Shown here: positions 1 through 14,295 of the stretch, one piece after another
Layout: the number at the start of each line of letters is the position of its first letter
Numbering within the stretch: position 1 is the stretch's first letter
Source of the DNA: Tyto alba
Lineage: Eukaryota > Chordata > Aves > Strigiformes > Tytonidae
DNA: 64,000 nt
Reading direction: 5' to 3'
NCBI RefSeq assembly: GCF_018691265.1
Contig: NW_024881321.1
Location: 24,091,698 to 24,155,697, forward strand
The notes under the pieces: model-generated
The model's input: the letters and a program-made list of their open reading frames with translations, nothing else
What the model was told of the DNA's origin: nothing
Database searches by the model: none
Translations under genes and position numbers: made by a program

Positions 1-1284
1 CAAAATTTAGCTACATTTCAGAATACCTAGCAGTATGATAATATTCCAGAAATACTAAGCACAGTTATGCTTTAGAATAATTGTTTATTCTTAAAACACT
101 GAACAGAACATTTAGGAAACAAAAAGAGGCACATTTAGGTCCTAGGAATCAGAGGCATTTAGTTAATTGAATATACAAAGAAATAAAGTGTAATGAAGTT
201 TGTAATTAAATGGTTATCAAATTAACTATTTAACTTACAGCTAATGGGCCACATTTTGCTTCTAGTCGTGTAAGTACAAAACTGGATTTCATTGACTTAA
301 GGAAGTTACAAAACATTTACCTTTCTCTTATGAGTTTGGCTTTTTGTCATCGAAGTAAACCATTCTCTTAGCACTTCTATTTTGTAAAGTGTAAAATTTG
401 AATACACTAATGACAAATGTTTGTAGTTCTGCTATATACCTCCAAAATGAATTCCATCTATTTCCAACCTGCTGACAAAATAACTGAACATTAATGTAGT
501 ATAGGACTGTGAAAATTATCTTGGAACCATATTGTCCTGATTATATGGGAAGTTCAGTTTGCATCCACATAAACGAATGTGTTTCTTGAGAATGATGGAC
601 CATATGACCTGACAACATAACCTTTTTAATTCTGTGGGCTTGGTCCTGAAACCCTGAATTAGGTGAAATAACTGTTGATAAAATTGTTCCCTTTGTGGTG
701 TTCTTGCCATGGAAGATGCAACCACTTTTACTGCAATTTTGCAGCCTCATATTTACAGTATTTTTAAATTTTGCAGAAAGCTATAGACCATGTCAAAGAT
801 AAATGATTTTTTTCTTTTCTGTTTAGGCATATGATTACTATTGTATATCATGACATGGTTCTGGGTGACCCTCCAAAAATATGTCTAGAGTGAGGTAAAA
901 TAAAAAGTTGAAGTAATAATTGTCTAGTTCAATATTTCATGTAATAAAACATTTTCTTCTCATGATTTCAACAGTATATCTGATTTTGTGAACATTAGAT
1001 TATCAACACTTTCTGGTAAATTTGTACCAATACTGTGACAAAAGGTTTATATTCCCATTTTGGGAAAGGGGACAAAGCGTGAGATTGCTGCTGTGAGAGA
1101 CATCGTATCAACTTTATTCAAAAATATTTAAAAAAAAAAAAAGTACTGTCTAAGTTAGATTCTTAAAATAAAGCTTGAAAGGTTACAAACCAGTAGAGTT
1201 TTATAATTTCTGAAAATAGAGTTTAATTACCAAGTAGAGTATTATTTTAAACATCTGTATTTTTTTACCATCTGTATTATAAAA
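1..1284. other. AT-rich sequence, no feature recognised
   Basis: This stretch is AT-rich with short A or T runs, such as the A run near 1129-1142. Open frames of about 70 codons on the minus strand near 516-750 have no recognisable domain and fit chance. I see no repeat family here. Confidence 0.6.
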
Positions 1285-1382
1285 AATAAATATATATATG
1301 TGTGTGTATATATATTGAAGTGTATGTATACATACATATGTATAAGTATGCATATATATGGTATATATGTGAGCATACACTT
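1285..1382. repeat. TA/TG-rich simple sequence
   Basis: This is an imperfect mixture of TA, TG and TATG/CATA dinucleotide and tetranucleotide runs with several short self-complementary segments. It is a degenerate microsatellite with no coding content. Confidence 0.7.
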
Positions 1383-4300
1383 ACATTTATCTATATTTGT
1401 TTAATTAACATTGTCTTTACTGGGATGTAAGGATATTTCCATGTGTGTTTTGAAAGCTCTTGACTCTTTTGAAAGACTCCATTCCTATTAGACATGAACT
1501 TGTCTAATAAAGTAATATAAATATTGCTTTGGGGTTTTTAGGAACAAACTTTCAGGCCCAAGCAGCTTGCAACTGGCTGAATACAGATTGAGTGGTATTA
1601 ATACTCCTGCACCTTAAAACTGCCTTTTACATTCAAGTATTATCACATAAGAGGAGCTGCCTGAATTTAACTTTGCTGTAGCTTCACTACAATAGCAATT
1701 AGTTTGACCAGTCCAATGGATAAACGCACACCAAATGTATTTATGAAAATGAAAACAGTTCTTACAAAGCTCTCACAATTAGATATCTGAATTTAGCTTT
1801 AAAATAATAAATTCATAACTGTATTTAATCATGCAGTAATTATTACATGACAAAGATTTGTTCTCTTTCTAAATGTTGAACCTAGGTGAACTATTACATT
1901 TTTAGTCACTACTGTAATAAAACTGGTAGTCCCAATGGCAGTTGCTTTCTGCTAAAATTAAAGAGGGGTCATTCACAGTATTGATACTCTTCAGCTTTAT
2001 CATTATAAATTCTATTTTAAAATTTATAAAATTAAATATTTTAAATGCATTTTCAGGTTGGCAGTTTATTAAGTTGAATGTGTCCTTACATTTATCTAAA
2101 ATTTATTAGTCATCCAATTTTAAATAGTTATCATATATTTTTTTTAAGTCATTCACAGAACTATTTATAAGTGATACAATGATGTGGCTACATGAGTTAA
2201 TGTGTAGTTACAGTACAGCACATTCAGTTAGATTTTATCTGATAATTTATAGCAAACCCAAATGTATAGGCTACGTTATGTTTCACATTAAGCTCAACAT
2301 TCAAAAATATGTACATTTTTCTGTTTTCAAATTTATAAGAAATGCCTACATTAAGATCAAAGAACTTGAACTGTATACTTTCAAAGGATGAATATTCCAC
2401 TGAATCATTTCTTCTCAAGTATAAGTATCTTCCTTTAATGATGATGATAAGTGCATCAAAGCAAAAATTGGCTAATCAGTATATGTGATGTTTTTGAAGT
2501 GAATGAAAATTCTCCCACTGATAGTATTTTTTGAAAATATGGAATGTCTTTACCGTTTGTCTTATGTTTTTGTCTCTTCCTGTTAGAGACTCTTTATTAG
2601 CTTACCATGCATATGGAAAATACCTGCAGCAAAGATGTTTTATATCTCAATCATTTATAACATCTCTATTAGTTATAACTTTGGCTGTTTCTAAAGGTTG
2701 TTTTCTTTCTTCAGTGATTAAATTATGCTTGGTCTTTTAAGGGTGGATGTTTTTAGTTTATTTCCATTCAAAGGTAGCATGCAATGTAGTCAATACTGGT
2801 TGTGGAAATTATGATATTATTTTAAAATATTATATATTGATAGTTTCATAACGTTTATAACATTAATGTTTAAAAATATTATTACTTTTTAAATTGGAGT
2901 TAACAGTTATATATTTTCTATTTTAATTCTCTGTTTCCTTGTCTTACTCTTTTTCCTACACATTAATGAATCAAACTGCATGCCTTTGTTTTGAAGCCTG
3001 CTTTTTATTTTAAGTATGGAGGACAGTTGTCTGCAGAGGGATCTAAGTTGTTGTTCTTAAGTGTGTATATTTTCTGTTAAAGAAAAATACTGTCTTCTTT
3101 TAGATAGCTATTGATTTTCTAAGCAGAATCACATGGTTTACATTTCTCCCCTCCTTCTCTCTCCATTCTTACACTGTGAGGCAGTGAAAAGGCATAAGTT
3201 TTTGCTTTTGTAGATCTGATAGTTGGAGTAAGACATTGAGCAAAATCCTCATCAGTGTCAAAGGAAATTATGTATTAGATAGAGATTTTTTTTTTTTTTT
3301 AATTCTATCTATAGCATCATTACTGTGAATCTGCAACATGAATACACACTTGCATAAACATATATTTATATGTATGTTTATCTGGGGCACCAGACAGTGC
3401 AGAATTATGTTGGTTTTTTTTTTTTTTTTGTAGTTGATTTTTTTTAAATGCACCTTGTCTCAAAAGAGAAACTGTCTTATAAGTAGACAATGCTTATCTA
3501 ATTAAGCTTTTCAGCAGAGTAATTTAAGTGGTAAAATGAACTTCTTATCAACAATGTCTGATCGGGTCTCAAATGTTTCTTTTTACCTTTTTGGCACAGC
3601 AGGTAATAGATACCAACAAGTAAGTGGCAATGTACCATAAATATCATGTCAATCAGTATAATATATTAAGTTTATTGTGCAATATATGATTTAATAAGTT
3701 TTAAATAGTAGAAGTCTACTAATGCATAGTGTACTAATTGTACATCAACTCTTCAAAAAATTTTTTACCTAAAGAAAAAGAAGTTGATATTCTTTTGAGA
3801 AAAGGTGTTTCTATAAATATGAAAAGTAACTAAAATAATTATTCTAAATTCACCAATTTTTAGAAACATTATTGAATGTATTTATAATGATTAATAATTT
3901 TTCATTCGTACATAATTTTAAATAATATATGTGCTCTAAAATTTTCAGTATATTTTATATACTGAATGTTATCTGTAATTAAATATTTCTTAAGAATTCT
4001 TGGATTACTAAGAAGTTTTTGTTAGATTTAGTTAGGATCAGAGGTTTAATGATGGAGAAAGAAAGCATCCTCTCATAATTTTGTCTTCATAATACTTATT
4101 TTAGGAACAATTGTCCAAATGTATCAAACTTATTTTTTAGAATGTTAAAATATGTATTAATTTTACCTTATTTGCTATTTGAATGCTTGAGAATAATTTA
4201 CTATTCTATGTAATCATCTATGGTGAAATATCAAAAATTCCCAATTTAGGCCTGATCGATACTATGCAATTTCAATTTACAGTTATGTAGTGAAGCTATT

Positions 4301-5947
4301 TTTCTGTTATGTTTGTCTTATAGTTACCCTTACCTCTTGCTCTGTGTGTTGATGTAAGGCCTCACAAATGCTCACTTAATCATTATAACTTGATATTACT
4401 TCACAACCCTAATGGTTCGGTAATTTAACACAACAATGAAGAAAAAAAATTCAAAAATAGTTTTTTATTCTCCGACTACTTTCACATATGAATAATTTTA
4501 TTGATGTGGGTAGTCTCATCAGGTTTGGTCAAAATTTTTTGTGGAACATAGTTTTACATTTGGAGAAAAGGAATTCAAACATATGTCTGACACATAGAGA
4601 CGTAAGTCAGTCTTTAGGTTAAGTTCTGGTTTGCTTGATGGAAAAGTAAGTTTTTCTGAACATATTAGGATAATGATTATTGTTACCAAAAGTCTTTTCT
4701 TCCTCTAAAAAGGGAACTTTCTGTTTTTACTCATGTAGACAATATGTGATTAGTTGTGTGTATCAAAAAGTATTTTGATATGCTCAGAAAGGCCTGAGGA
4801 CCTTGAAATCTAATACTAGTTCAATTATTGAAATGCTTACTTTTTGTTTTCCTGTATTTTGCTTTTAATTGAATGTTATTTGCTTGAAAAGTTTACTCAA
4901 AATAATGATTAAGCCTAATGACAGGAAGGTACTGGGAGGGTTAATGAATATTTGTTATTTGTTCAGAGATTTGAACTGTAAAGCCATATATAGAAGATAA
5001 GTAGTTCTAGGTTCTGAATTTCTTCATTTTGTCTTGTCTTCTAAAAAAGTTAGATTTTTTTATTCAAACAGGGATTACGGGATTTGAATGAAATATAAAG
5101 ATGTTAAATAGCTGTCATCCAAAAGCCTCAGTAAGAATTGTTGTTATTATTGTTATTGTTGCCATTGAACTCTGAAAAATCATGTCATGTTTATTTTCGG
5201 GTTTTTAGGAGGTGTGTGAACAATAACTAAGAGGCCTTGGACCTCTCCATGTTACGACTAGCTAAATGACCACAGTGATGAAACAGCAGTGGGTTCCTGT
5301 TTTGACAATATGGTCAATTTATATTTATCTCTGCATTTTAAATACGTAAAATATAAATGTATTCAAAACTACTTGTTAATACTGAGAAGAAAGTAGTTAT
5401 TTGCAGAGCAGAGGCTCAGAAAGCAAGGATTGTTGTTGACAGAAGTGAAAACAATTATTTTATTTTCATTGTCCAAATGTAGAGATGCAAAAGTAAAAAC
5501 ATACAGAACATAGAGTATTGAATACTTAGAGTATTGCAAAATCTTACACTTGCTAGCATCCTTTTTAGATATTTACAACCTTTTAACACTTGATATTAAA
5601 TTTTTACATATAAAAGAGATTTTAGCTATGGTTAGAGCAGCACAGTCAGAAGAGATGCAGATATTTTGGTCCATTTTATTTTATATAACCTTAGAAAAAT
5701 TCTTTTGGGTTTTTTGGGGTTTTTTGTTTTTTTGTTTGTTTTCATTACTCAGGAATCAAAATTCTTCATGTCAAAAATTGAAATTATGGTGTCACAAAAT
5801 GTCACAGCGTTTGGACAAATATCATTCAGCAGCAGCATTAAAATTGTTACAGCAAACTGAAATTTGAAATTAAGATATGATGTTCTGTGACCGTGGGAGA
5901 TATTTTTGAGAGTGCTTTGTTGACAACTTAATTGATAATTTTGGCTT
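1383..5947. other. AT-rich sequence, no gene or repeat family recognised
   Basis: About 4.5 kb of AT-rich sequence. T runs of about 16-18 lie near 3285-3300 and 3413-3430. The longest open frame (5550-5867, plus, 105 codons) is rich in F, L and I and overlaps T-rich DNA, so it is not credible as coding sequence. No splice-bounded coding segment was convincing. Confidence 0.55.
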
Positions 5948-6066
5948 GTATTCTTCTAACACCTTTCTTCCCAAAGGATCCTAAAGTGCCTTACAAAATT
6001 AGGGCCTGTTCCTGCCCTGATTGAAGTCAATGGGAGCACTGCCAATGGGAACAGCACTGGGCACTT
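5948..6066 (+). repeat. Possible ancient amniote repeat with the 'gaagtcaatggg' motif
   Basis: The segment contains 'ccaaaggatcctaaagtgcc' followed by 'ttgaagtcaatgggagcac' and 'gccaatgggaac'. I recall closely similar phrases as recurring interspersed repeats of turtles, crocodilians and birds, including a fold-back form of 'ttgacttcaatggg'. The match is by eye only and the family name is not assigned. Related phrases occur near 11000, 42820 and 60153. Confidence 0.35.
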
Positions 6067-9000
6067 AAGAAGCTAATAAAAGCTACATTCAAACATCAGT
6101 TCTGCCACTGAAATGTGTAACTGTTCAACTTAGAAATACTCCCCAGTGGTTTAAGACAGGAAGTGAATATTATCATATACAGATTGCAAAATTAAAAAAG
6201 AAAATATAACTGTAAAGGGATACATGGTTCAAATGTTAGTGTTAATAGCCCAGATTTTGGTTAAGATTTCTGTTTGAGGTTTCATCCAAACACATTTTTG
6301 TATTTTTTTTCAGAAAATTTGAACATTAGTTCCAGTAGTTCAGTGGCTGATATCACTTTCATTATTCATATGCATTCATATTTTGGAGCTCAGATTTGCA
6401 TTTTTTGTGCAATAGTATAAAATAATTTCAGAAAAAGATAACATGGAAATACAAGAAATCTTATATATTTATTGTACCATTTTGTTGATTATTTTTTAAT
6501 TGCTACCTGGGGAAAGTTTCATATTACAATCAGTATTTGGCATATATTTCCATACTCTTTCAGTTTATATATTGAGCTGATTGGTGTGATATCTCAAGGA
6601 TGTGATTTGATGTTTGTATATCTGAGGTAACAGTTGGAAGCAAGCCTTATACCACGTTTTCTGATATTTTTTGTTTATTTTTAATATAGGGCCTTTCATA
6701 TAAAATTTGACAGTTGCAAAAACACCAAGTGGCATGCACTGATACAAAAAAAAAGCAGGAGCTAATTCAGAGATTTGCAATATTATGAAAAGGCCTGAAT
6801 TGTTTACCACTCAGCAATTTTTTTTGCAACAATTCATATTGGTGAATGAGGAAATAACTAAATTATTTAACATTTTAAAAATTATTATAATTTAACAAAT
6901 AAAAGAGGAAAACTTCCAAGACATCTTAAGAAGTTCCTTAGCTGTTGGACTGGTTTTTTTGACTCTAGTTAGATGCTTTAAGATAGGACTGAAAAATAAG
7001 AAGCTCTAAGATTTACTGATCATCACAACAACTTAACTAGTAGAATATGTAGCAACTGAAGTCTTTGAATCATATGGTGTATACATGCTGTATATTCAGA
7101 ACAAAATTTGAAATTACAGGGCTAGATAAATTCAACACTAGTCTTATTGAATCCTTCTAGTCTTATTGAATAAATATTTATTAAATCTTCTGGCAAAATT
7201 ACAGAAGATGCAGCTTTACATTTTTGACATGTCCAAGATGAAAATACACTGTATAGTTAATTGAAATACTATATTTATCTTACTAAAATAATGAAAAAAA
7301 CAGATGTAATCCCAATTTTTAAAGAATGTTTTTCATACTATACCTGGATAAAATATTTACAATGTAATTGAGTTCTCTGGGCCATCCCAGGACAGAAGGT
7401 TTAGAAGGTAGTTCATAAAAGGGGTTTTCTGAGAAACCACAGCATACTGTATGCACCTGTTACATAGATGTGGCTTTCAAGTAGCTTTGAATGTGCTAGA
7501 GGAAGTCACTCTCTTAGAGTTTAATTCATCAGTAGATTTAAATGTCTCCCTCTACTAGAAACACAGTATTTTACACCCTTTTATACCAATAAGAACCTGA
7601 AAATATACAAATTACTAAATCTGTGCTGGATGAACAAATGCCATGTTTTCTTACCTATGTTTCTGGGTACAAAACTCACATTTTCCCCAATAAGAATCTG
7701 TTTTAAGTAAAATTAATTTGACATAACTATTCCAGAAAGCTGCAGAGAGATATGGAAAATGTCCACTGAAGTTAAGAGCCAGTTTCTTTCATTTTCTTTC
7801 ATATGTGTTTTCAATAAAAGTATTATATTTTTAATACTTTTAGTTAAGTCATTATTATGCCATAAACACATTTTATAGGTTATAGTATATTAGAAGACAT
7901 ATTAAGTTTGATATTGCACTGTCTCTTTTATACACACACAAAATAGCAAGAAAGAAGTAACTGTGCATGTGCTGATGACAGGCCAGGAGGAGTTTAGCAC
8001 TTCAGAAAAAAAATAGGATTAGATTTTATCCTTAGGATAGGATTAGTGTGTGATCTCATGGTCACTTAATAGGTTTCCTATTAAATCTTCCTTAAGGCCT
8101 GTTTTTGCTGGCCTTAATTGGGCAAAATACCCAAAGAAATCAGTGCACTTTTGCTCAGCAAAGAAGTTTTTAATCTCTTCTTTAGACTTCAAATTATTTA
8201 ATACATACACAATTATATAATAAATAAAGGGCTAAATGACAGTTACTCAAAAAAATTTAAGATGAAGTCTTATGCCTTTAAGGATCTAGGCCTAAATGAC
8301 TAATGCAATACTAAGATCATATATCCATCATGTATTAGAAATAAATTAGCTTTTGTGAAATCCTGCATTTTTTTTTTGCTAATTTCCATCTTGCTCAGCA
8401 AACCATTGTAGGAACCAACCTTTAAAATATTTGTATTGTATTTCTTCATTAATAAATATTTTGTAAGACTTTACTGGGACTACAATACTTTTTTCTTTTC
8501 ATTAATTTCCATGAAACATGTTTTTGTTGGCATATCTGTAACCATTATAGAAAACATGAACTATGTATTAGCAAGTGAGGTGAAAATAGCACTACTATAT
8601 CACTTTTTTTTTTTTTTGGACATGCTTAATATAAAAAAATCCACTCCTTTTTCCTAAGAAAGTACTATTTTTTCAAATGTATTTTAGAATTTATTAAATA
8701 AAGATCTTCCTGACAAATAAAATATGACTTTTTTCAAAATAAAAACAAAAGCAAACATTCAATTTATCTACCTTTATATTGAACTAAAAATTTTGTCAAA
8801 TGTGAATATTGCTCAATATTTGGATGTGTATCACCAGTCTTGCTCCTCCAAAAGAAACCAACAAAACCTGTCAGTAAACAAATGGTTGATCTTAACTGCT
8901 ACAAACAGTTGCATTCACGTATCTTACAGAATGTATCACTTTATACTCTTAAGTTTAATTAATATACCACAGTAACTAAGAGTATAAAATGCACATTTTC

Positions 9001-10811
9001 ATACACAGTCATCTCATATTTGAAAACTACAGCAATGGATTTTTACCACTGAATTATGTTGTTTAGGTTTCAAAATACTGTAACTGATTAATAATTAAAT
9101 AATCATTTAAGATTTGTTTTAATAGATCTTTAAAAAGCCATACTCAAAGAAGACCCAAGCTCAAATAATGTTATTTCACAGAATGGTTTTAAGTGTGTTA
9201 TTGTCAAATAGAATGTATATTTCAAGTGCGGTTCTATAGCAAAAGTAATGCTTTTGGTAGTTAATATATTGCTGATATTTAGACTTGCATGCTCTGAACC
9301 ATATGAGTAATTTTACTTTCAGAAATTTGATATCACTGAGAGATACTTACAGGAGTAAAATGGTTCATATGTCTAAGCATTTGCAGGACTGAGCCTTCAA
9401 TTTTTGATTGTTTGATCAATTGGAAAAAATCTACTTAGTATTCACTGAACTTTTTGACCTCATAAAATTGGTTCATGTATTTTTGTTTGACACTTTGTAC
9501 ATTATCCTTCAATGAACAGTAAAGAAATCAAATATCAAATAATATTAATACCTCAGAAATGCAGTGAGATACTTAACAGAATAATCCAAAGACTGTCTTT
9601 ACATTTATAATATTTATATTTACAGTATTAAACATTAAGCATTAGAAACATTAGAAAACATCATATATTATATACATAACTTTATAATTATAGACACATA
9701 TATTTCTATGTATACTTTTCATTTTCATTTATACAGCATCATAGGTGTACATGATATCTATATGTGCTCATATATGTATACAAAAGTCTCATGTACTTTA
9801 AAGCACATTAGACCTAAATTACACAGCAAAGTGCCACCATAATGTATCTGACAATTTAACTGAATTCTGTTACAGTGTTAGTTTATTAAATGGTGTCAGA
9901 TAATTTTTATTGTTAATGTTATATTTCTGGGGAAACAAACAAACAAACAAAGCTGGAATATGTAATGAAGACTCTTTTGATTTTGACAGAGAAGTGCTAT
10001 TCCTGTGGTGCTTAGGCATTTCACGAGAGTTTTTTGCAGTATGATGCCTCCTATGGTGCAGTGAAGCATGAAGCGATACAAGAGGTAGCAGGAACTGAAG
10101 AATGTCATATGAGGAAACACTTCATCGTAGGAAACATTCACAAAGGGAAGACAGCTGTTGTTATGAACTATTAAAGCCAGCAGCAGGGTGTTCTTTTCTT
10201 TAAAGGCTTTAGAAGCCTGAGATGGCATTTCTTTCTATCTTCTCCCCTCTGCTGTCTGTCCTCCTCTCTCTCAAAGGAGGTTGGCTATGTCAGATAGCTT
10301 TCCCTGTGGCACGCACTGAATCATGAGGGTTCTGCCTTTCACTGTCCTCTCTTTTGCCCTTCAGTTAAAGATTTTCCTGGACTGAGCATCAGAGCACCAA
10401 ATAAATACTCTCATGCTTAAAAAACCCACTTTGGGTAGGACTGAAGAGAAATGACAAGCAGACAAGCAGAAAACCTACTGAAATGGCTGAAAATTTATAT
10501 TGTTTGGAGGGAGATGTATTTATGGTTGCATGCTTATGTCTATGGAAGTGACATTAGAGATATCCTCAACTTAGTACAATTGCAAATTACGTTATTATTA
10601 AGTTTGGATACAGTGGCCTCTGATTTTCAAGGGTGGAGTGGGGAAGGGGACGACAAAGAGGAAAACTGAAGTAGCAAAAACATTGACTATTATTAGATCA
10701 AAAGTGTGTCGTTAGTTACATACACACAACTTCCTTAACTCTCATAGGCTTGTTTTGTTTAAATTAAAACTATGTGTGTGATTAGCTGGGAGTATGCTTT
10801 AATTTCTGTAT
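6067..10811. other. AT-rich sequence, no gene recognised
   Basis: About 4.7 kb with scattered T runs (for example 8605-8618) and a (CAAA)4 stretch near 9936. A 110-codon open frame on the minus strand (9896-10228) has cysteine- and phenylalanine-rich content and no family resemblance. The plus strand there is broken in all frames. I do not call a gene. Confidence 0.55.
7138..7171. repeat. 15-bp direct duplication
   Basis: The 15-mer ctagtcttattgaat occurs at 7138-7152 and again at 7157-7171 with a 4-bp spacer. This is a simple local duplication, probably from replication slippage. Confidence 0.8.
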
Positions 10812-10847
10812 ATATATACATATATAAAAAAATATATATGTATATAT
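10812..10847. repeat. Perfect TA-rich inverted repeat (15-bp arms, A6 loop)
   Basis: Arms at 10812-10826 and 10833-10847 are exact reverse complements (atatatacatatata against tatatatgtatatat), with a six-A loop. The arms are low-complexity, so the symmetry may have arisen by TA-repeat expansion. No terminator role is implied in a vertebrate genome. Confidence 0.85.
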
Positions 10848-12835
10848 TTCCACACTGTGTTTTTTTACAAGGTTGTAACAAAACAGTAGCTTAAAGTTTT
10901 CATGCTAAAAAACCTTGATAGCTGTAACATCCAGATTGCATCATCTACAAATTATTTGTATAACAATTTCCTGTGAAGATTAGTATCCAAATTGTGGCCT
11001 TGATTTCTCCACGTCTTCTACTGATGAACTCTGTTGACATTTCTCTGGCTGTTACTCCTGATTTAGATCAGACTTAGTGAAAAGATGTGCAAAGGATGTG
11101 TCCAGAGTGAATTAGTCTGCTCCTTGAGGTGAAGAACTTCAGAATAATGAAGAATACCTTTAAATTAGATTTATATTCTAGATCTGGGAAACTTAATTTG
11201 GACTACTTTCACTTATTTAGCATACAACATGGTTCATAATCAGTTGACACAAATATCATGTATAGCAGGCATAAAAATTCACAGCATAATGGAGTTTAGG
11301 TTCATATGGGCTCTTTATCAGTGCAGCTACATAAAATTGAGAATGACAAACAAAACCCCAAAACTGCAAATGGACAGCCATATAATAATAATACAATCAG
11401 GACTGATATTTTCTCATGGATTTACCTTGTTGAAGCAGTTGTCAATATTTAAACACTAGCGATGCTTCTTCATCATAAAGCTTTAATTTTTCCAAATTCT
11501 TTAGAAAACAATAGTTGCATTAATCTTGACATCATGTAGAGGGAATATATGTATTCTCAGTTGTATTCAAATTTTTAAAATATTGCTTCTATCCCAAATT
11601 TGAAGATGTAGAGCTATATAGTGATCAGAAACTTTTTAAATTAAATTTTGATTTTTCTTTTGATAATTTTGTTGGTATACTCTCTATGCTAATGTGCTCT
11701 GTGCTGCTATCACAATGCCATCACCTGACAAACATTAAAGTTTCCTCATCCAAAATGATGTCTTAAAATAGTTTTGGTCTTGCTTGAAACACTTCTGTGG
11801 GCAATCAGGAAAAATAGTGAAACATTTTAACTTTGATATGGCATGACTCTTTTATAATGGATTTTTAGATCAAATTTCAGAATGTTGACATTTAACATGT
11901 TCCCCTACATAGCCTGCTGAGCTTTTTGCACACTATTGATGGTTTTACCTAAAAAACCCCCTTAATCAGTGTCATCAATTTACTTTGCAGTGCACTTAAT
12001 TATCTAATGTTCAAAGCACACATAAATTAAACAGCAATTTAACAATTTCATTATCTAAACATATTGATAAATTGAATAGCAAAAATGGCTGGATGGACTA
12101 GTACACTTGATTTCCAATAAAAAAAAATAAATATAGGAGATTCAGAGAAGTAGAAGTAGCAAGACAATGTCACGAAGTCTTGAAAAGTTAAACTGACTAT
12201 GGGAGTAGAAATATCTCTTAAGTTACAATATCAATTTTTAGTGGAAGAGTTTGTGATGACAAGAGGAAACAGGACCTTATAATTAAGAAAAATATTCCGA
12301 TTTAAACCATTCTGAAATATAAAATAATCTGTAGTACTACATAGGGTGCATGTGCATTAGTCTGTATGTGGCCCATTGAGAGAGGGACTTTGATCTAATA
12401 ACCTAGTGTGAATATTGCATATATTCTAATAATTTTGTGCTTGATAGCAGAAGTGTGATGATCAGAATCAGAGTAACCTCATTATTGTCTAAACAGAGTA
12501 GGTGATACATTGGAAAGACTGTTCTAGAGAAGAATATTGAATTATTTTGCAGTAACTGGGAAAGACTGATTTAGTTATATTTTACTGACCTCTAATTTTT
12601 ATGATTTTATGATCAGTTCTTATGTAATCCTTTTCAATGCAACAGAAACTTGTCTCTTGAAGACTATAAGGTTCTGTATTTTAGTTTTAGACTCAAATGG
12701 ATATAATATACATAATATTTCCTGGTATTCCAGCATTGCATTTTAGACCAAATTATGTTTCCTCCAGTTATCTCAGAATCCTCACATCCATATAATTTTT
12801 AGATATTATTTTAATCTGAAAACTAGTTAAAAGGA
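10848..12835. other. AT-rich sequence with a weak ancient-repeat match
   Basis: Around 11000-11130 the phrases 'gttactcctgatttagatcag' and following sequence resemble degenerate copies of the amniote repeat also suspected at 6.0, 42.8 and 60.2 kb. The rest shows no recognisable family and no coding sequence. Confidence 0.4.
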
Positions 12836-12912
12836 TTTTTTTTTTATTTGTGGGTTTTTTTGTGGGTTTTTGTTTTGTTTTTGGTTTTGTGTTTTTTTTT
12901 TTTTTTTTTTTA
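12836..12912. repeat. T/G-rich low-complexity tract
   Basis: Runs of T are broken by GGG, G and GTTTT blocks over about 77 bp, ending in a T22 run. This is simple sequence and gives an artefactual lysine-rich open frame on the minus strand. Confidence 0.85.
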
Positions 12913-14241
12913 ATATTATTACTACTTACACATAGTTTAATAACACAGATTAAATTCAAGCAACTTGCATAAATGTCTAAATTGTGAGGCTCATTCTTTG
13001 TATCATCTGGAAGCTCGAATCTGGAAGCTGGAAAGTAGATAGTTGCTAGATTCTGTAATATTCCAGGGAATTAATCTTAATCATTCTCCAGTCTACCTCT
13101 TTGAGGATGAATGCACAGCAAAGATGCAGGGTGAATCAAGCAATGTTTGCCCCAGTAATACATGAAATTTTTAAAATACAGAATTATCTAACTTAAAATG
13201 GGAGCTGAATGTCATTTCTGTCAGGCTGTCTGCTGATACTACTGTTTCACTGAATATTTTAACCTTCTTTTTTCTTACAAGTGTAGTTACCAGGAAACAG
13301 GCCTTTTATGCAAGAAATAATTGTCAAGAAAGAACCCTTTTCATGAAGAAGTACGGCTATTGCAAAAAGGGTTATTTTGAGAGTACAATTTTCAAGAAAA
13401 GGGCTTTCTTACACTAGAGCTGCAGATACTAGAAAAGTAGGTAAATAGTCGTCCAATTTTACTAAAATATTTGAAGTTTCACTTATGTTAAATGCAGGTT
13501 GATATCAAATGTCATCAGCTTCCATTATGACTTTTATGACCTTCCTTGATATAAGACTAGAAAATGTTGGCAGATACTTTCTATGGAAATTAGAATCTAA
13601 GACATTGTGAAAGATATCACCTCTGCACCTAAGTATTTTTTCCAAAGAAAAATTATTGAATACTTTCCAAAACAAGAAAGAAAAATTTTCCTAATACCAT
13701 ATGTCAGATGACAGCACTTGGGATCTTTCACAAACAATTAAATCTGGTCAAGGAGGAGAATGACCCATATGATGTAATTTTTTTCCTGCAGTGGCTAACA
13801 TCATTACCATGAACAAGAGAACACATCCATAACTGTCATGCTACTTCTGTCTGGGGTGTGTATAGTAACAAACACCAGAAACAGTAGCCCTGCTGCCATA
13901 AGGCTGCTAAAGCACAAAATAAGATTTTGAATGGAAAAAACTGTTATTTTCTGACCCAGCATTCACATTTACTATATGTATTTAGGTTTGTATGGAGCAC
14001 TGTCTTTTTTGTAAGAGTTAGGATGTGTTTTCAAAGTATTTAGTTTCTTTTTCAAATTATCTTTTTCCAATTATTTCATGCATGACTTTGTGTCATGACT
14101 TTATTCGTCATCTATTGATATCTGTATAAATCAGGAATAGCTACTGTGAAGTATTACAGCAGCACAAAGCCACATTTCTCTAGGAATCGAATTAGACTAT
14201 CTCGTGGTTCATCATGCCATAGTGAAGTGATGAACTAAATG
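12913..14241. other. AT-rich sequence, nothing recognised
   Basis: No repeat family, RNA gene or convincing coding segment was seen in this 1.3 kb. Confidence 0.55.
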
Positions 14242-14295
14242 GTAACTTCTATTATTAGTGTAACTTCTATTATTAATATAACTTCTATTAGTCAA
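14242..14295. repeat. 18-bp minisatellite, three units
   Basis: The units gtaacttctattattagt (14242-14259), gtaacttctattattaat (14260-14277) and ataacttctattagtcaa (14278-14295) follow at an exact 18-bp period with increasing divergence. Related 'tacttctagtaact' words continue to about 14325. Confidence 0.85.

Noticed and set aside
834..870. Pyrimidine tract and tag followed by a short block as a possible exon
   Set aside because: The donor side is poor and no open frame or homology supports it. Such acceptor-like sites are common in T-rich DNA.
5550..5867. 105-codon plus-strand frame with hydrophobic stretch resembling a membrane segment
   Set aside because: The hydrophobic part is encoded by a TTTTGGGTTTT-type low-complexity run, with no family match.
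9896..10228. 110-codon open frame on the minus strand
   Set aside because: No domain, initiation context or homologous phrase could be recognised, and the length is reachable by chance in a 64-kb AT-rich window.
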